In this document: one piece after another, positions 1 to 8,760 of the stretch | Layout of the letters: each line of letters opens with the position of its first letter | Numbering within the stretch: the first letter of the stretch is position 1 | Source of the DNA: Falsiroseomonas bella | Lineage (GTDB): Bacteria > Pseudomonadota > Alphaproteobacteria > Acetobacterales > Acetobacteraceae | Length of the DNA stretch: 64,000 bases | Assembly: GCF_003173615.1 (NCBI RefSeq) | Contig: NZ_QGNA01000003.1 | Location: 842,723-906,722, forward strand | Direction: 5' to 3' | The notes under the pieces: model-generated | What the model was told of the DNA's origin: nothing | What the model saw: only the letters and a program-made list of their open reading frames with translations | The model's database searches: none | Made by a program: the position numbers and the translations under genes

Positions 1-1975
1 GCCGCTTCGCGCGCAGCAGCTTCAGCGCCGCACGCATCTTCGCCGCCCCCGGCGCGCCCGAGGCGCCGAAGGAGGAATGGCTCAGCAGCGCCGCCTTGGG
101 CGCGATGCCGAAGGCGCGGATCTGCTCGGCCGCCAGCAGCGTCATGTCGCAGAGCTGCTCCGGCGTCGGGTCCACCGTCAGGTGGGTGTCCACGAAGAAC
201 AGGTGACCGGTCTGCAGGATCAGCGCCGACAGCGCATAGACCCGCGTGACGTCGGGATTCTTGCCGATCACGTCATAGGCGTGGTGCCAGTGGCTCAGCC
301 AGTCGCCGGTGCCGCCGCAGAGGCAGGCATCCGCCATTCCGGCCTCCAGCAGCAGCGCCGCCGCGACGGTCGGGCGGTTGCCGACGCGCCGCGCCGCGGC
401 ATCCGGCGGCACGCCGCGCCGCCCGACCTTGCCCTGGTAGAGCGGCACGAGCCTCTCGAAGACGTCGCGATCGGCGACAGGGTCGAGAACGCGCACGGAT
501 TCGCGAAAGTCCATGCGCAGCCCCATCGCCGCGGCCCGCGCCTCGATCTCGGCCCGCCGCCCGATCAGGATCGGCTCCGCCAGGCCCTCGTCCAGCACGG
601 TCTGCACCGCGCGCAGCGTCCGCTCGTCCTCGCCCTCGGCGAAGACCACGCGGGCGAGCTGGCGGCGCGCCACCTCGAAGACCGGGCGCATCAGGTTGCC
701 GGAGCGGAAGACGAACTTCTCGAGGTCGCGGCGATAGGCGGCGAGGTCGGGCACGGGGCGCCGCGCCACGCCGGATTCCGCCGCGGCCTTCGCCACCGCC
801 GGCGCGATCTCCAGGATCAGCCGCGGGTCGAAGGGCTTCGGGATGATGTAGTCCGCGCCGAAGACCGGCGCCTCCCCGCCATAGGCGGCGGCGACGACCT
901 CGCTCGCTTCCATGCGCGCGAGTGCGGCGATGGCATCCGCCGCGGCGACCTTCATCGCCTCGTTGATCTCCGTCGCGCCGGCATCCAGCGCGCCGCGGAA
1001 GATGAAGGGGAAGCAGAGGACGTTGTTGACCTGGTTCGGATAGTCGCTGCGCCCGGTGGCCACGATCGCGTCCGGCCGCGCGGCGCGCACGGCCTCCGGC
1101 AGGATCTCGGGCTCCGGATTCGCCAGCGCGAGCACCAGCGGCTTGCGCGCCAGCTTGTGCAGCCACTCGGCCTTCAGCACGCGCGGCGCCGAGAGGCCGA
1201 GGAAGATGTCCGCCCCCTCCAGTACCTCCTCCAGCGTCCGCGCGGCGGTCTCCTGCGCATAGGCGGCCTTGAAGGGATCGGTGTTCGGGCGCCCTTTCCA
1301 AACCACGCCGTCGATGTCGCAGATGGTGACGTTCTCGCGCTTCAGCCCCATCGCGACCAGCAGGTCGAGGCAGGCGATCGCCGCCGCGCCGCCGCCGGTG
1401 TTCACCACCCGGACGTCTTCCAGCCGCTTGCCCTGCAGCAGCAGCCCGTTGCGCACCGCGGCGGCGACGATGATGGCCGTGCCGTGCTGGTCGTCGTGGA
1501 AGACCGGGATCTTCATCCGCGCGCGCAGCGTGCGCTCGATCGCGAAGCACTCCGGCGCCTTGATGTCCTCGAGGTTGATCGCGCCGAAGCTGGGCTCGAG
1601 CGCGGCCACCGCCTCGATGAAGCGCTCCGGGTCGCGCTCATCCACCTCGAGGTCGATGGAATCGATGCCGGCGAATTTCTTGAAGAGGACTGCCTTCCCC
1701 TCCATCACCGGCTTGCCGGCCAGCGCGCCGATGGCGCCCAGCCCCAGCACCGCCGTGCCGTTCGAGATCACCGCGACGAGGTTGCCGCGCGTGGTGTAGT
1801 CCCAGGCCTTGTCGGGGTCCCTGGCGATCTCCTCGCAGGCGGCGGCGACGCCGGGCGAATAGGCCAGCGCCAGGTCGCGCTGCGTCGCCATCCGCTTCGT
1901 CGGCTCGACCGAGAGTTTCCCCGGCCGCGGCAGGCGGTGATAATCCAACGCCGCCCTGCGGAAATCCTCGTCCAT
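1..1975 (-). CDS. maeB: NADP-dependent malic enzyme with C-terminal phosphotransacetylase-like domain (3' end cut by window edge)
   Basis: Oxidative decarboxylation of malate to pyruvate in the cytosol, linking the TCA cycle to gluconeogenesis and NADPH supply. The protein starts MDEDFRKAALDYHRLP at 1975 and runs without a stop to base 1, 658 codons so far, against about 750-760 in the MaeB family, so the last roughly 100 residues lie outside the window. Visible are the malic-enzyme motif HDDQHGTA, the dinucleotide-binding stretch VVNTGGGAAAIA, and the start of a PTA-like domain (RVVFAEGEDERTLRAVQ). In this two-domain family the PTA part is usually regulatory, binding acetyl-CoA, and does not catalyse. 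It is divergent from the GST gene, 148 bp away. The identification is secure; start choice rests on the conserved N-terminus. Confidence 0.95.
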   Translation of the reverse strand, partial: MDEDFRRAALDYHRLPRPGKLSVEPTKRMATQRDLALAYSPGVAAACEEIARDPDKAWDYTTRGNLVAVISNGTAVLGLGAIGALAGKPVMEGKAVLFKKFAGIDSIDLEVDERDPERFIEAVAALEPSFGAINLEDIKAPECFAIERTLRARMKIPVFHDDQHGTAIIVAAAVRNGLLLQGKRLEDVRVVNTGGGAAAIACLDLLVAMGLKRENVTICDIDGVVWKGRPNTDPFKAAYAQETAARTLEEVLEGADIFLGLSAPRVLKAEWLHKLARKPLVLALANPEPEILPEAVRAARPDAIVATGRSDYPNQVNNVLCFPFIFRGALDAGATEINEAMKVAAADAIAALARMEASEVVAAAYGGEAPVFGADYIIPKPFDPRLILEIAPAVAKAAAESGVARRPVPDLAAYRRDLEKFVFRSGNLMRPVFEVARRQLARVVFAEGEDERTLRAVQTVLDEGLAEPILIGRRAEIEARAAAMGLRMDFRESVRVLDPVADRDVFERLVPLYQGKVGRRGVPPDAAARRVGNRPTVAAALLLEAGMADACLCGGTGDWLSHWHHAYDVIGKNPDVTRVYALSALILQTGHLFFVDTHLTVDPTPEQLCDMTLLAAEQIRAFGIAPKAALLSHSSFGASGAPGAAKMRAALKLLRAKR

Positions 1976-2123
1976 GCCCGGCACCTCCGTTGCCAGATTA
2001 GGCGGGTTCCGCGGCGGAAGCGACCTCGCCCTCCCGGCCCGGCAGGAACTTTGCGGGATTGCCGGGATGGCATGCGATGATGCATCCCAGCCCGGGATAC
2101 CAAGGGAGGGAAGGACCCCCGCC

Positions 2124-2792
2124 ATGAAGCTGCATTTCTTCGACGGCTCGACCACATGCCGCCCGATCGCCATGTTCGCGATGGAGGCCGGCATCCCGCT
2201 GGAGCTTGCGCCCGTCAACCTGTTCGGCGGCGAGCACAAGGGCGAGGCCTATACGCAGGTCAATCCGAACCAGCTCGTGCCCGTGCTGGAGGAGGATGAC
2301 GGCCATCGCCTGATCGAATGCTCGGCGATCCTGAAGTACCTGGCCGATGTCGCCGGGCACGCCGCCTGGCCGGCCGACAAGCGTGCCCGCGCCGCGGTGA
2401 ATGCGCGCATGGACTGGTTCAACACCGGCTTCTTGCGCAGCTTCGGCTACGGCTACGCCTATCCGCAACTGCTGCCCTACCTCGCCTGGGAGGACAAGGC
2501 GATGCAGGCGGCGGCGCTGGCCCGCGCCAAGGCGGAATCGGAGCGGCTCTTCGGCATCCTGAACGACCACATGCTGTCCGACGCGCATCCCTATCTCGGC
2601 GGCGCGGAGCCCGACCTCTCCGACTTCCTCGGCGTCTGCTACGCGACGCTCGGCGAGCTGGTCGGCTGGGATTTCGATCGCTGGCCGCGCGTGGCGCGCT
2701 GGATCGCGGCGATGAAGGCGCGGCCGTCCTGGAATCCCTGCAATGTCGGCTTCCATGGCTGGCGCGACGCCGTGCGGGGGCAGGCGGCATGA
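2124..2792 (+). CDS. Glutathione S-transferase family protein
   Basis: 222 residues with the two-domain GST layout. An N-terminal thioredoxin-like fold starts MKLHFFDGSTTCRPIAM, with the cis-Pro segment QLVPVLEEDD followed by the glutathione-contacting IECSAILKYLA; the rest is a helical C-terminal domain. It would conjugate or reduce an electrophilic substrate with glutathione in the cytosol; the substrate cannot be told. The ATG at 2124 follows a GGGAGGGAAGGA purine tract and fits the family length; an upstream in-frame extension from 1974 would run into the malic enzyme start region and has no GST similarity. Its stop overlaps the start of the next gene (ATGA), so the two are translationally coupled, suggesting a shared detoxification or ring-cleavage role. 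Confidence 0.9.
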   Translation: MKLHFFDGSTTCRPIAMFAMEAGIPLELAPVNLFGGEHKGEAYTQVNPNQLVPVLEEDDGHRLIECSAILKYLADVAGHAAWPADKRARAAVNARMDWFNTGFLRSFGYGYAYPQLLPYLAWEDKAMQAAALARAKAESERLFGILNDHMLSDAHPYLGGAEPDLSDFLGVCYATLGELVGWDFDRWPRVARWIAAMKARPSWNPCNVGFHGWRDAVRGQAA

Positions 2793-3286
2793 GCAACCCG
2801 GCCTCGATGTTCCACCACGTCGCCTATCGCTGCCGCGATTCCGAGGCGACGCGCGCCTTCTACGAGGATTTCCTGGGCATGCCGCTGGCGCAGGCCTTCG
2901 AGATCAAGCGCACCGCGACGGGCCGCGACGCCTCCGTGCTGCACAGCTTCTACCGGCTGAAGGACGGCAGCTACCTCGCCTTCTTCGAAGTCCCGGACGG
3001 CGCCTTCGACTTCAAGACGCAGCATGATTTCGACCTGCATGTCGCGATGGAGACCACGCCGGAGGAGCTGCAATCCGTCCTCGCCCGCGCCAAGGCCGCG
3101 GGGATGGAGGCGCGCGGCCCCTCCGACCACGGGATCATGCACTCGATCTACCTGCGCGACCCGAACGGCTACGTGGTGGAACTCGCCGCGAAGACGCCGA
3201 GCCACGACGCCGACATGGACCCGGCGACCAACGGCGCGCGGGCGACGCTCGACGCCTGGACGCGGCGGAAGGCGGCGGCGGCCTGA
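2789..3286 (+). CDS. VOC (glyoxalase/extradiol dioxygenase fold) family protein
   Basis: 165 residues of the vicinal-oxygen-chelate fold: an N-terminal beta-alpha module (FHHVAYRCRDSEATRAFYEDFLGM) and a C-terminal one ending in IYLRDPNGYVVELAAK, which carries the typical metal-ligand Glu near the end; candidate His ligands are in the FHHVAY segment. Such proteins are glyoxalases, extradiol dioxygenases or resistance proteins, using a divalent metal. The start overlaps the GST stop by four bases, so the pair is one operon. With a GST partner, glutathione-dependent handling of an aromatic or reactive carbonyl compound is plausible, but the substrate is unknown. The last 20 residues are Ala/Arg-rich and probably flexible. 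Confidence 0.88.
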   Translation: MSNPASMFHHVAYRCRDSEATRAFYEDFLGMPLAQAFEIKRTATGRDASVLHSFYRLKDGSYLAFFEVPDGAFDFKTQHDFDLHVAMETTPEELQSVLARAKAAGMEARGPSDHGIMHSIYLRDPNGYVVELAAKTPSHDADMDPATNGARATLDAWTRRKAAAA

Positions 3287-3293
3287 GTGGGTC

Positions 3294-3319
3294 CGGCGGG
3301 CTGCGCCTGCAGCCCGCCG
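3294..3319. terminator. Hairpin between convergent genes
   Basis: Perfect 10-bp inverted repeat (CGGCGGGCTG / CAGCCCGCCG) with a 6-base loop in the 42-bp gap between the convergent VOC and phytochrome genes. There is no T-tract, so it may terminate weakly, stabilise 3' ends, or both. Confidence 0.55.
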
Positions 3320-3328
3320 ACGCAGGCA

Positions 3329-5896
3329 CTACCGGGCGCCGGCGGGGCGCAGCGCGGCCAGCGCCGCGGCCGCATCCTCGCCGCGATAGGGCTTGGCCAG
3401 CACCGGGCGCCCGGCGAAGCGCGGCGGCAGCACCAGCCGCGCCTCGTAGCCCGTGGTGAAGACGAAGGGCACGCCCGCCGCCGCCAGCGCATCGGCCAGC
3501 GGGAACACCGCCACCCCGTCGAGGTCGATGTCGAGCAGCGCCGCATCCGGCGGCACCGGCAGGATGGCCGCGGCCGCCTCCTCGATCCGCGCGACAGGGC
3601 CGATCACCTCCGCTCCCTGGGCGCGCAGGGCGGTCTCGAGCTCCATGGCGACCAGCGCGGAATCCTCCACCACCAGCACGCGCAGCCCGCGCAGCGCCGG
3701 CGCCGCGTCCTGCCCCGCGCCCGGCCCATCGGGCGCCACGCCTGCCTCCGCGACGTGGCGCAGCGGCATCTCGACATGGAAGAGGATGCCCTCGGGGCGG
3801 AAGTCGAGCTTCGTGGTGCCGCCCACCTCATAGGCGAGGCTCCGCTCGATCATCATGCTGCCGAAGCCGCGATGCCCGGGGGCGGCGACGGGCGGTCCGC
3901 CGCTCTCGCGCCATTCCAGCAGCAACTTTCCCTCCGCGACCCGCCAGGAGACCTGCACCCGCCCGGCCGGCACCGAGAGGGCGCCATGCTTCACCGCATT
4001 CGTCGCCAGCTCGTGCAGCGCCAGGCTGACCGCCAGCGCCGCCTTGGGGCGCAGCCTGATGTCCGGCCCGACGATGCCGATGCGCGGCATGCCGCCCTCG
4101 GCGCCGAGATGCGGGTGCAGCTCCTCCTCCACCAGGCTGCGCAGCCCCGCCCCTTCCCAGCGGCTGCGCGACAGCAGCGAATGCGCCTTCGCCATCGCGC
4201 GCAGCCGGCCATGCAGGTCGGTCACGAAGCCGCCGACGGAGCCCGCGTTGCGGCTGGAATGGCGGACCAGCGCCTGGATGTTGGCCAGCGTGTTCTTCAC
4301 GCGATGATCGAGCTCGGCGAGCAGCAGGTCCTGCCGCTGCCTCGCCTCCGCGCGCTCCCGCGCGACCTCGTCCATCCGGCGCAGCACGACCTCGAGCAGG
4401 GAGACGCGCAGCGCCTGCGCCGCCTCCACCTCGATGGCCCGCCACGGCCGGCAGCGCCCGCGCACCGTCTCGCGCCACGCGGCGAAGCTGCGGCGGGGCG
4501 CCACGCGCGCCCCCCCGCCCGTAACCTCCACCGGCTTGTTCGGGTTGCCCGCCCAGGTCACGGTCTGCACGACCTCGGGCCGGAACCAGATGATGCAGTC
4601 GCGCGGATCGCGCGTGAGGGAGAGCACCAGCGCGCCCGCCGCGACCGCGGCGAACCCGCGCGCCGGCGGAAAGGCCTCCGCCAGGCTGTCGAGCACCAGC
4701 ACGCCATCCTCGGCCCGACTGCCGGCCCAGGCCGCGAAGGCGCGCACCTGCTCCTCCTCCGGCACGCGGCCGAGCGCGGCGTAGTTGCCTTCGATCAGCA
4801 GCGCGACGCCGGCGCTGTCCATGAAGTCGAGCAGGTTCGGGCGCTGGCGGATCAGGCCGAGCGCCAGGTTGTCCTCCCGCGCCATGACGCGGACGAGCCC
4901 TTCGTGCACGCGGTGCATGCGCTCGGCATGGGCGTGGTCCTCGGCGCGCTGCTTCGCCTCGATCTGCAGCGAGAACATCCGCGCGAAGAGCTCGCAGGCG
5001 CCGCGGATCGCGACCGGCACGCGATGCGGCGTGCGGTGGTGGCAGGCGATCAGCCCCCACAGACGCCCGCCCTGCACGATGGAGAGCGACATGGAGGCCC
5101 GCACGCCCATGTTCGCCAGGTAGTCCAGATGCAGCGGCGAGACGGAGCGCAGCGCGCAGCACGACAGATCCGTGGGTCGCCCGGTCAGCGGGGAGACGGG
5201 GGGCACCAGCGGCGCCGGGACGTAGCGCGCATCCGGGATGATGCGCAGCCAGTTCTGCACATAGAGCTCGCGCGCCTGCCTCGGCACGTCGCTCGCCGGG
5301 TAGTGCAGGCCGAGATAGGCGCCGATGCCCGCATCCCGCGCCTCCGCGATCACCTCGCCGCTGTCGTCGGGGGCGAAGCGGTAGACCATGACGCGGTCGA
5401 AGCCGGTGACGCGGCGGACCTCGTCGGCGGCGGCCTGGCAGAAGGCGCCGAGCGTACCCGCCTCGCCGAGCCGCGCGATCATCGACAGCACGACCGGCAG
5501 CGGCCCCGGCCGCACCGCGCCGCCCGCGCCCTCCAGCGGCTCGATCTCCAGGATGATGCCGGCCGGCGTGCGGTGCGCGACGATATCGAGCACTCCACCA
5601 CCGGGGAGGGCCGCCTCCAGCGCGCGACCGGCGGTCGGCGCCGGCTCCTCGGGCAGGGAGGCGATCTCGGCCAGCACCGCCGCCGGCAGCAGGTCGGCGG
5701 CCGCCTGCCCGGCGGCGGGCGCCGCGCCGGCGCCGAGCAGGCCGCCATCGCCGGCTGCCTGCAGCACCTCGAGGCTCTCGGGATGCAGCACCAGCAGCAG
5801 GCCATGCGGCTGGACGGAGCCGGGAATGTGGATCGGCTCGCGGTCGCAGTTGGAAAGGTCGGCCTCGCCAAAGGCAGGCAGCGGGAGCGCGCTCAT
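3329..5896 (-). CDS. bphP: Bacteriophytochrome hybrid HWE-type histidine kinase with C-terminal receiver
   Basis: A red/far-red light sensor. With the start at 5896 (MSALPLPAFGEADLSNCDRE) it has 855 residues: PAS with biliverdin-binding Cys17 in the canonical SNCDREPIHIPGS context; GAF with PASDVP (Asp203), the SPLHLDYL His (about 256) and the ACHH His; PHY with the tongue motif PRRSF; HWE/HisKA_2 histidine in ELDHRVKN (about 531); N-box HELATNAVKHGAL and WRE; and a receiver with VVEDS, phospho-acceptor LLDIDLDG, TTGY and AKP. All chromophore and kinase landmarks are intact. An ATG at 5995 would add 33 unrelated residues. It lies 158 bp downstream of a paralogue on the same strand, probably co-transcribed. 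No heme oxygenase for biliverdin is in the window. Confidence 0.94.
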   Translation of the reverse strand: MSALPLPAFGEADLSNCDREPIHIPGSVQPHGLLLVLHPESLEVLQAAGDGGLLGAGAAPAAGQAAADLLPAAVLAEIASLPEEPAPTAGRALEAALPGGGVLDIVAHRTPAGIILEIEPLEGAGGAVRPGPLPVVLSMIARLGEAGTLGAFCQAAADEVRRVTGFDRVMVYRFAPDDSGEVIAEARDAGIGAYLGLHYPASDVPRQARELYVQNWLRIIPDARYVPAPLVPPVSPLTGRPTDLSCCALRSVSPLHLDYLANMGVRASMSLSIVQGGRLWGLIACHHRTPHRVPVAIRGACELFARMFSLQIEAKQRAEDHAHAERMHRVHEGLVRVMAREDNLALGLIRQRPNLLDFMDSAGVALLIEGNYAALGRVPEEEQVRAFAAWAGSRAEDGVLVLDSLAEAFPPARGFAAVAAGALVLSLTRDPRDCIIWFRPEVVQTVTWAGNPNKPVEVTGGGARVAPRRSFAAWRETVRGRCRPWRAIEVEAAQALRVSLLEVVLRRMDEVARERAEARQRQDLLLAELDHRVKNTLANIQALVRHSSRNAGSVGGFVTDLHGRLRAMAKAHSLLSRSRWEGAGLRSLVEEELHPHLGAEGGMPRIGIVGPDIRLRPKAALAVSLALHELATNAVKHGALSVPAGRVQVSWRVAEGKLLLEWRESGGPPVAAPGHRGFGSMMIERSLAYEVGGTTKLDFRPEGILFHVEMPLRHVAEAGVAPDGPGAGQDAAPALRGLRVLVVEDSALVAMELETALRAQGAEVIGPVARIEEAAAAILPVPPDAALLDIDLDGVAVFPLADALAAAGVPFVFTTGYEARLVLPPRFAGRPVLAKPYRGEDAAAALAALRPAGAR

Positions 5897-6054
5897 CGGC
5901 AGGCGATCCGGCGAAGCGGCGGCGGCCGGCGCGCGAGTGTCGTGAGGCGTATCACCGGTTCCGGACCGAGGTGTTGAACATTGCGTGCGGCGCACCCTAG
6001 CCCGGGCCGCGGACGCTTCCTTCCTCGCGGCCGCTCACAAGACAGCGATGCGCC

Positions 6055-8493
6055 TCAGCGCTCGGCGAGGGCGAGCCGCACCGCCGCCGCCGCCTCGTCC
6101 CCACGGCAGGGCTTGGGCAGCACCGCGGCGCGGGCGTAGCGCGGCGGCAGCACCAGGCGCGGCTCGTAGCCGGTGGTGAAGACGATCGGCACGCCGCGCT
6201 CCGTCAGCATGTCCGCCACCGGGAAGACCGGCTCGCCATCGAGGTCGATGTCGAGCAGCGCGGCGTCCGGCTGGCGCTCGGCGATCAGCGCCTCGGCCTC
6301 CGCGATACGCGCCACGGGCCCGAGCACCTCGGCGCCCGCGGCCTCCAGGCCATCGGCCATCTGCATGGCGACGAGGACGGAATCCTCCGCCAGCAGCACC
6401 AGCGCCCCCTCCAGCCCGCGGGCCGGCTGCGCCGCCGGCGCGGCGCCGGGCTCCGTCAGCGCGGCGAGCAGGATCGCGGCATGCCAGCGCAGCCCCTCCG
6501 ACGCGAAGGCGAGCCGGCTGTCCGCGCCGAGTTCCTCGCCGAGGCCCCGCTCGATCGCGAGGCAGCCGAAACCGCGGCGGGCGGGCGGCGCGACGCGCGG
6601 GCCGCCCTGCTCCGTCCAGTCCAGCCGCAGCCAGCCATCCTCCACCCTCCAGCCGAGCCGCACCCGGCCCGAGGGCGCGGAAAGCGCGCCATGCTTGGCG
6701 GCGTTGGTGGCCATCTCGTGCAGGGCGAGGCCGAGGGCGAGGGCCGCGCGGGGCCGCAGGCGCAGCTCCGGCCCCTCGATCACGATGCAGCCGGCCGGGC
6801 CGTCCGCGAGATGCGTGCGCAGCTGCTCCTGCGCCAGGCCGCGCAGCGAGACGCCGTCCCACCGCCCGAGCGCCGCCAGCCCATGCGCCTGCGCCCAGGC
6901 GCGCAGCCGTCCGAGCAGCCGCGCCAGCAGGCCCTCGAGCCCCGGCGCGGCGGCCTCGCCGTGACGCGCCAGGGATTGCAGGTTCGCCAGCAGCGTCTCC
7001 ACGCGATGGTCGAGCTCGCCGAGGCGCATCTCCTGGCGCTGGCGCGCGCCGGCGCGGGCCTGAGCGACGTCTTCCGTGCGGTGCAGCACGTCGTCGAGCA
7101 GCGCGATGCGCAGCGCCTCGGCTGCCTCGATCTCCATCGCCGTCCAGCGACGGCCGGGCGCGGGGCCGTCGCGGAACCACAGCACCGCCTCGCCATCCGG
7201 CAGGGCGAGCCGGAGCGCGCCGGCCTCGGCCAGCGCCGGCTCCGCCTTCGGCCAGCCCTCGGCGAGCGCATCGAGCGCCACCACGCCAGCGCCGCCGGCC
7301 AGCGCATCGCGGAGTCCCCGCAACACCTGCTCGGCCGGCACGGGGCCTTCGCTGTGCAGCGCGTCGCCCAGGAACAGGGCGACGCCGCTGCCGGGCAGGA
7401 AGGCGGCGAGCGCCGGCAGCGCGGCGCGCAGCCCCTGCCCCGGCGCCGCGGCCAGCGCCGCCATCAGCCGATGCTCGGCCGCGACGAGGCGCGTGGCCTC
7501 GACATCGTCCTCGGCCTGCGCGGCGGCTTCGAGCTGGAGCGAGAAGAGCTGGGCGAAGAGCTCGCAGGCCGCGCGCATCGCGACCGGCAGGTGGCGCGGC
7601 CGGTCCGAATGGCAGGCGAAGACGCCCCAGAGCCGTCCCTCCCGCACCACGGAGAGCGACAGCGCGGCGCGCACGCCCTGGCGCGCAAGCTCCTCAAGCT
7701 GCGCCTGCGGGGCGCTGCGCAGGCGCGAGAGCGAAAGATCCGTCTGCGCGCCGGTCAACGGCGACAGCGGCGGCTCGAGCGGGGCCGGGGCGCGGGTGGA
7801 GTCCGGCACCAAGCGGGACCAGCCCTGCAGCGCGCTCTCCCGCGCCTCCCGCGGGGCATCGGCGGCGGGGTCGCGCGGCGGCGGGCCGGGGGGTGTGCCG
7901 GGGGCGCGGGCCTCGGCCACCAGTTCACTGCCGCCCTTTGACGTGAAGCGGTGCAGCGCGACCCGGTCGAAGCCCGAGAACCCCAGCAATTCTTGCGCGG
8001 CGGCCTGGCAGAGGGCGGCGCGGCCGGGGACCGCTTCGAGGCGCGCCGCGATGGCGGCAAGCGCGGCCAGGGGCGCGGGCTCCGTCGCGGCGGGAGCGGC
8101 GGGGAAGCGCTCGATCTCCAGCAGCACACCGGCCTCGCCATGCTGGACGGTGAGGTCGAGCCGGGTGCCGTCGGGCAGCGCGATGCCGGCGGCGTGCAGC
8201 TCGGCCTCCGGCGGCTGGTCGAGCAGGCGGGCGATCTCGGCGCGCGTCTCCGGCGGGACGAGGGCGGCGAGCGGCAGGCCGGGCCGCGCCTCCGCCCCCA
8301 GCAGCGCGCCGTCTCCGGCCAGTTGCAGCACGTCGAGCGTGGCGGGATGCAGAACGAGGAGCAGGGCGTGCGGGTGGATGCCGGCGGGGAGGTGCTCCTG
8401 GTCGAGCAGCCCGGCGCCGCCGCCGGTCATCGCCGGGGCGGTTGGCGCCGGCGCGGCGAGCGCGCTCAGCGGCAGGCTCGTATCAGGGGACAT
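6055..8493 (-). CDS. Degenerate bacteriophytochrome-like HWE kinase with receiver; chromophore site lost
   Basis: 812 residues, colinear with the downstream phytochrome from the PAS region to the receiver, but with the photosensory part eroded. The biliverdin Cys context is replaced by LLDQEHLPAGIHPHA (no Cys). PASDVP is PAADAP. The His-containing SPLHLDYL is APQAQLEEL, so the conserved His and Tyr are both gone. The PHY tongue, including PRxSF, is missing: WFR is followed about seven residues later by the domain exit. Signalling parts remain: LDHRVET with His496 (usually HRVKN), N-box HEMATNAAKHGAL, WTE, and a receiver with AEDS, LLDIDLDG (Asp748), TTGY and PKP (Lys794). It is likely a light-independent partner or a redeployed sensor. 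It starts 134 bp beyond the tRNA gene on the same strand. Confidence 0.9.
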   Translation of the reverse strand: MSPDTSLPLSALAAPAPTAPAMTGGGAGLLDQEHLPAGIHPHALLLVLHPATLDVLQLAGDGALLGAEARPGLPLAALVPPETRAEIARLLDQPPEAELHAAGIALPDGTRLDLTVQHGEAGVLLEIERFPAAPAATEPAPLAALAAIAARLEAVPGRAALCQAAAQELLGFSGFDRVALHRFTSKGGSELVAEARAPGTPPGPPPRDPAADAPREARESALQGWSRLVPDSTRAPAPLEPPLSPLTGAQTDLSLSRLRSAPQAQLEELARQGVRAALSLSVVREGRLWGVFACHSDRPRHLPVAMRAACELFAQLFSLQLEAAAQAEDDVEATRLVAAEHRLMAALAAAPGQGLRAALPALAAFLPGSGVALFLGDALHSEGPVPAEQVLRGLRDALAGGAGVVALDALAEGWPKAEPALAEAGALRLALPDGEAVLWFRDGPAPGRRWTAMEIEAAEALRIALLDDVLHRTEDVAQARAGARQRQEMRLGELDHRVETLLANLQSLARHGEAAAPGLEGLLARLLGRLRAWAQAHGLAALGRWDGVSLRGLAQEQLRTHLADGPAGCIVIEGPELRLRPRAALALGLALHEMATNAAKHGALSAPSGRVRLGWRVEDGWLRLDWTEQGGPRVAPPARRGFGCLAIERGLGEELGADSRLAFASEGLRWHAAILLAALTEPGAAPAAQPARGLEGALVLLAEDSVLVAMQMADGLEAAGAEVLGPVARIAEAEALIAERQPDAALLDIDLDGEPVFPVADMLTERGVPIVFTTGYEPRLVLPPRYARAAVLPKPCRGDEAAAAVRLALAER

Positions 8494-8626
8494 GGCGCGT
8501 GGGCCCTGCGGCGCGTCACGGGAACAGGCTTACCGCAAATCCGGGAGGGGGCGCCGAGCGGGGCGGCTCAACTTCCCGTGAAGATCGTGAGGAAATGTCG
8601 GGCCGGTGCCCGCCGTTGCGCGGCAA

Positions 8627-8712
8627 TGGTGCGGTCGAGAAGATTCGAACTTCCACGGGGTTGCCCCCACCAGCACCTCAAGCTGGCGCGTCTACCATTC
8701 CGCCACGACCGC
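8627..8712 (-). tRNA. tRNA-Leu (anticodon GAG)
   Basis: Cloverleaf on the minus strand, 86 nt including an encoded CCA. Acceptor GCGGTCG pairs with CGACCGC; the anticodon stem CCAGC/GCTGG holds loop TTGAGGT, giving anticodon GAG. A long variable arm (GGGG...CCCC, class II tRNA) and T-loop TTCGAAT are present. Discriminator base A is followed by CCA. Confidence 0.97.
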
Positions 8713-8731
8713 AAAACCGGTAGAGGCGCGG

Positions 8732-8760
8732 CGTATAGACCATGACATTCGACCCGACAA
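8732..8760 (-). promoter_or_regulatory. Candidate sigma-70 promoter of the tRNA-Leu gene
   Basis: On the minus strand TTGTCG (8755-8760), a 17-bp spacer and TATACG (8732-8737) would start transcription a little over ten bases before the tRNA 5' end. It overlaps the first codons of the divergent lipB gene, so the two transcription units share or compete for this DNA. Confidence 0.55.

Noticed and set aside
77..2080. Long plus-strand reading frame opposite the malic enzyme
   Set aside because: It is the antisense shadow of a conserved enzyme in G+C-rich DNA; composition is Arg/Ala/Gly/His-rich with no motifs, and the minus frame carries malic-enzyme motifs.
3287..5977. Nearly 900-codon plus-strand frame opposite the phytochrome
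   Set aside because: Same cause: high third-position G+C leaves the complementary frame open. The minus strand has every phytochrome landmark.
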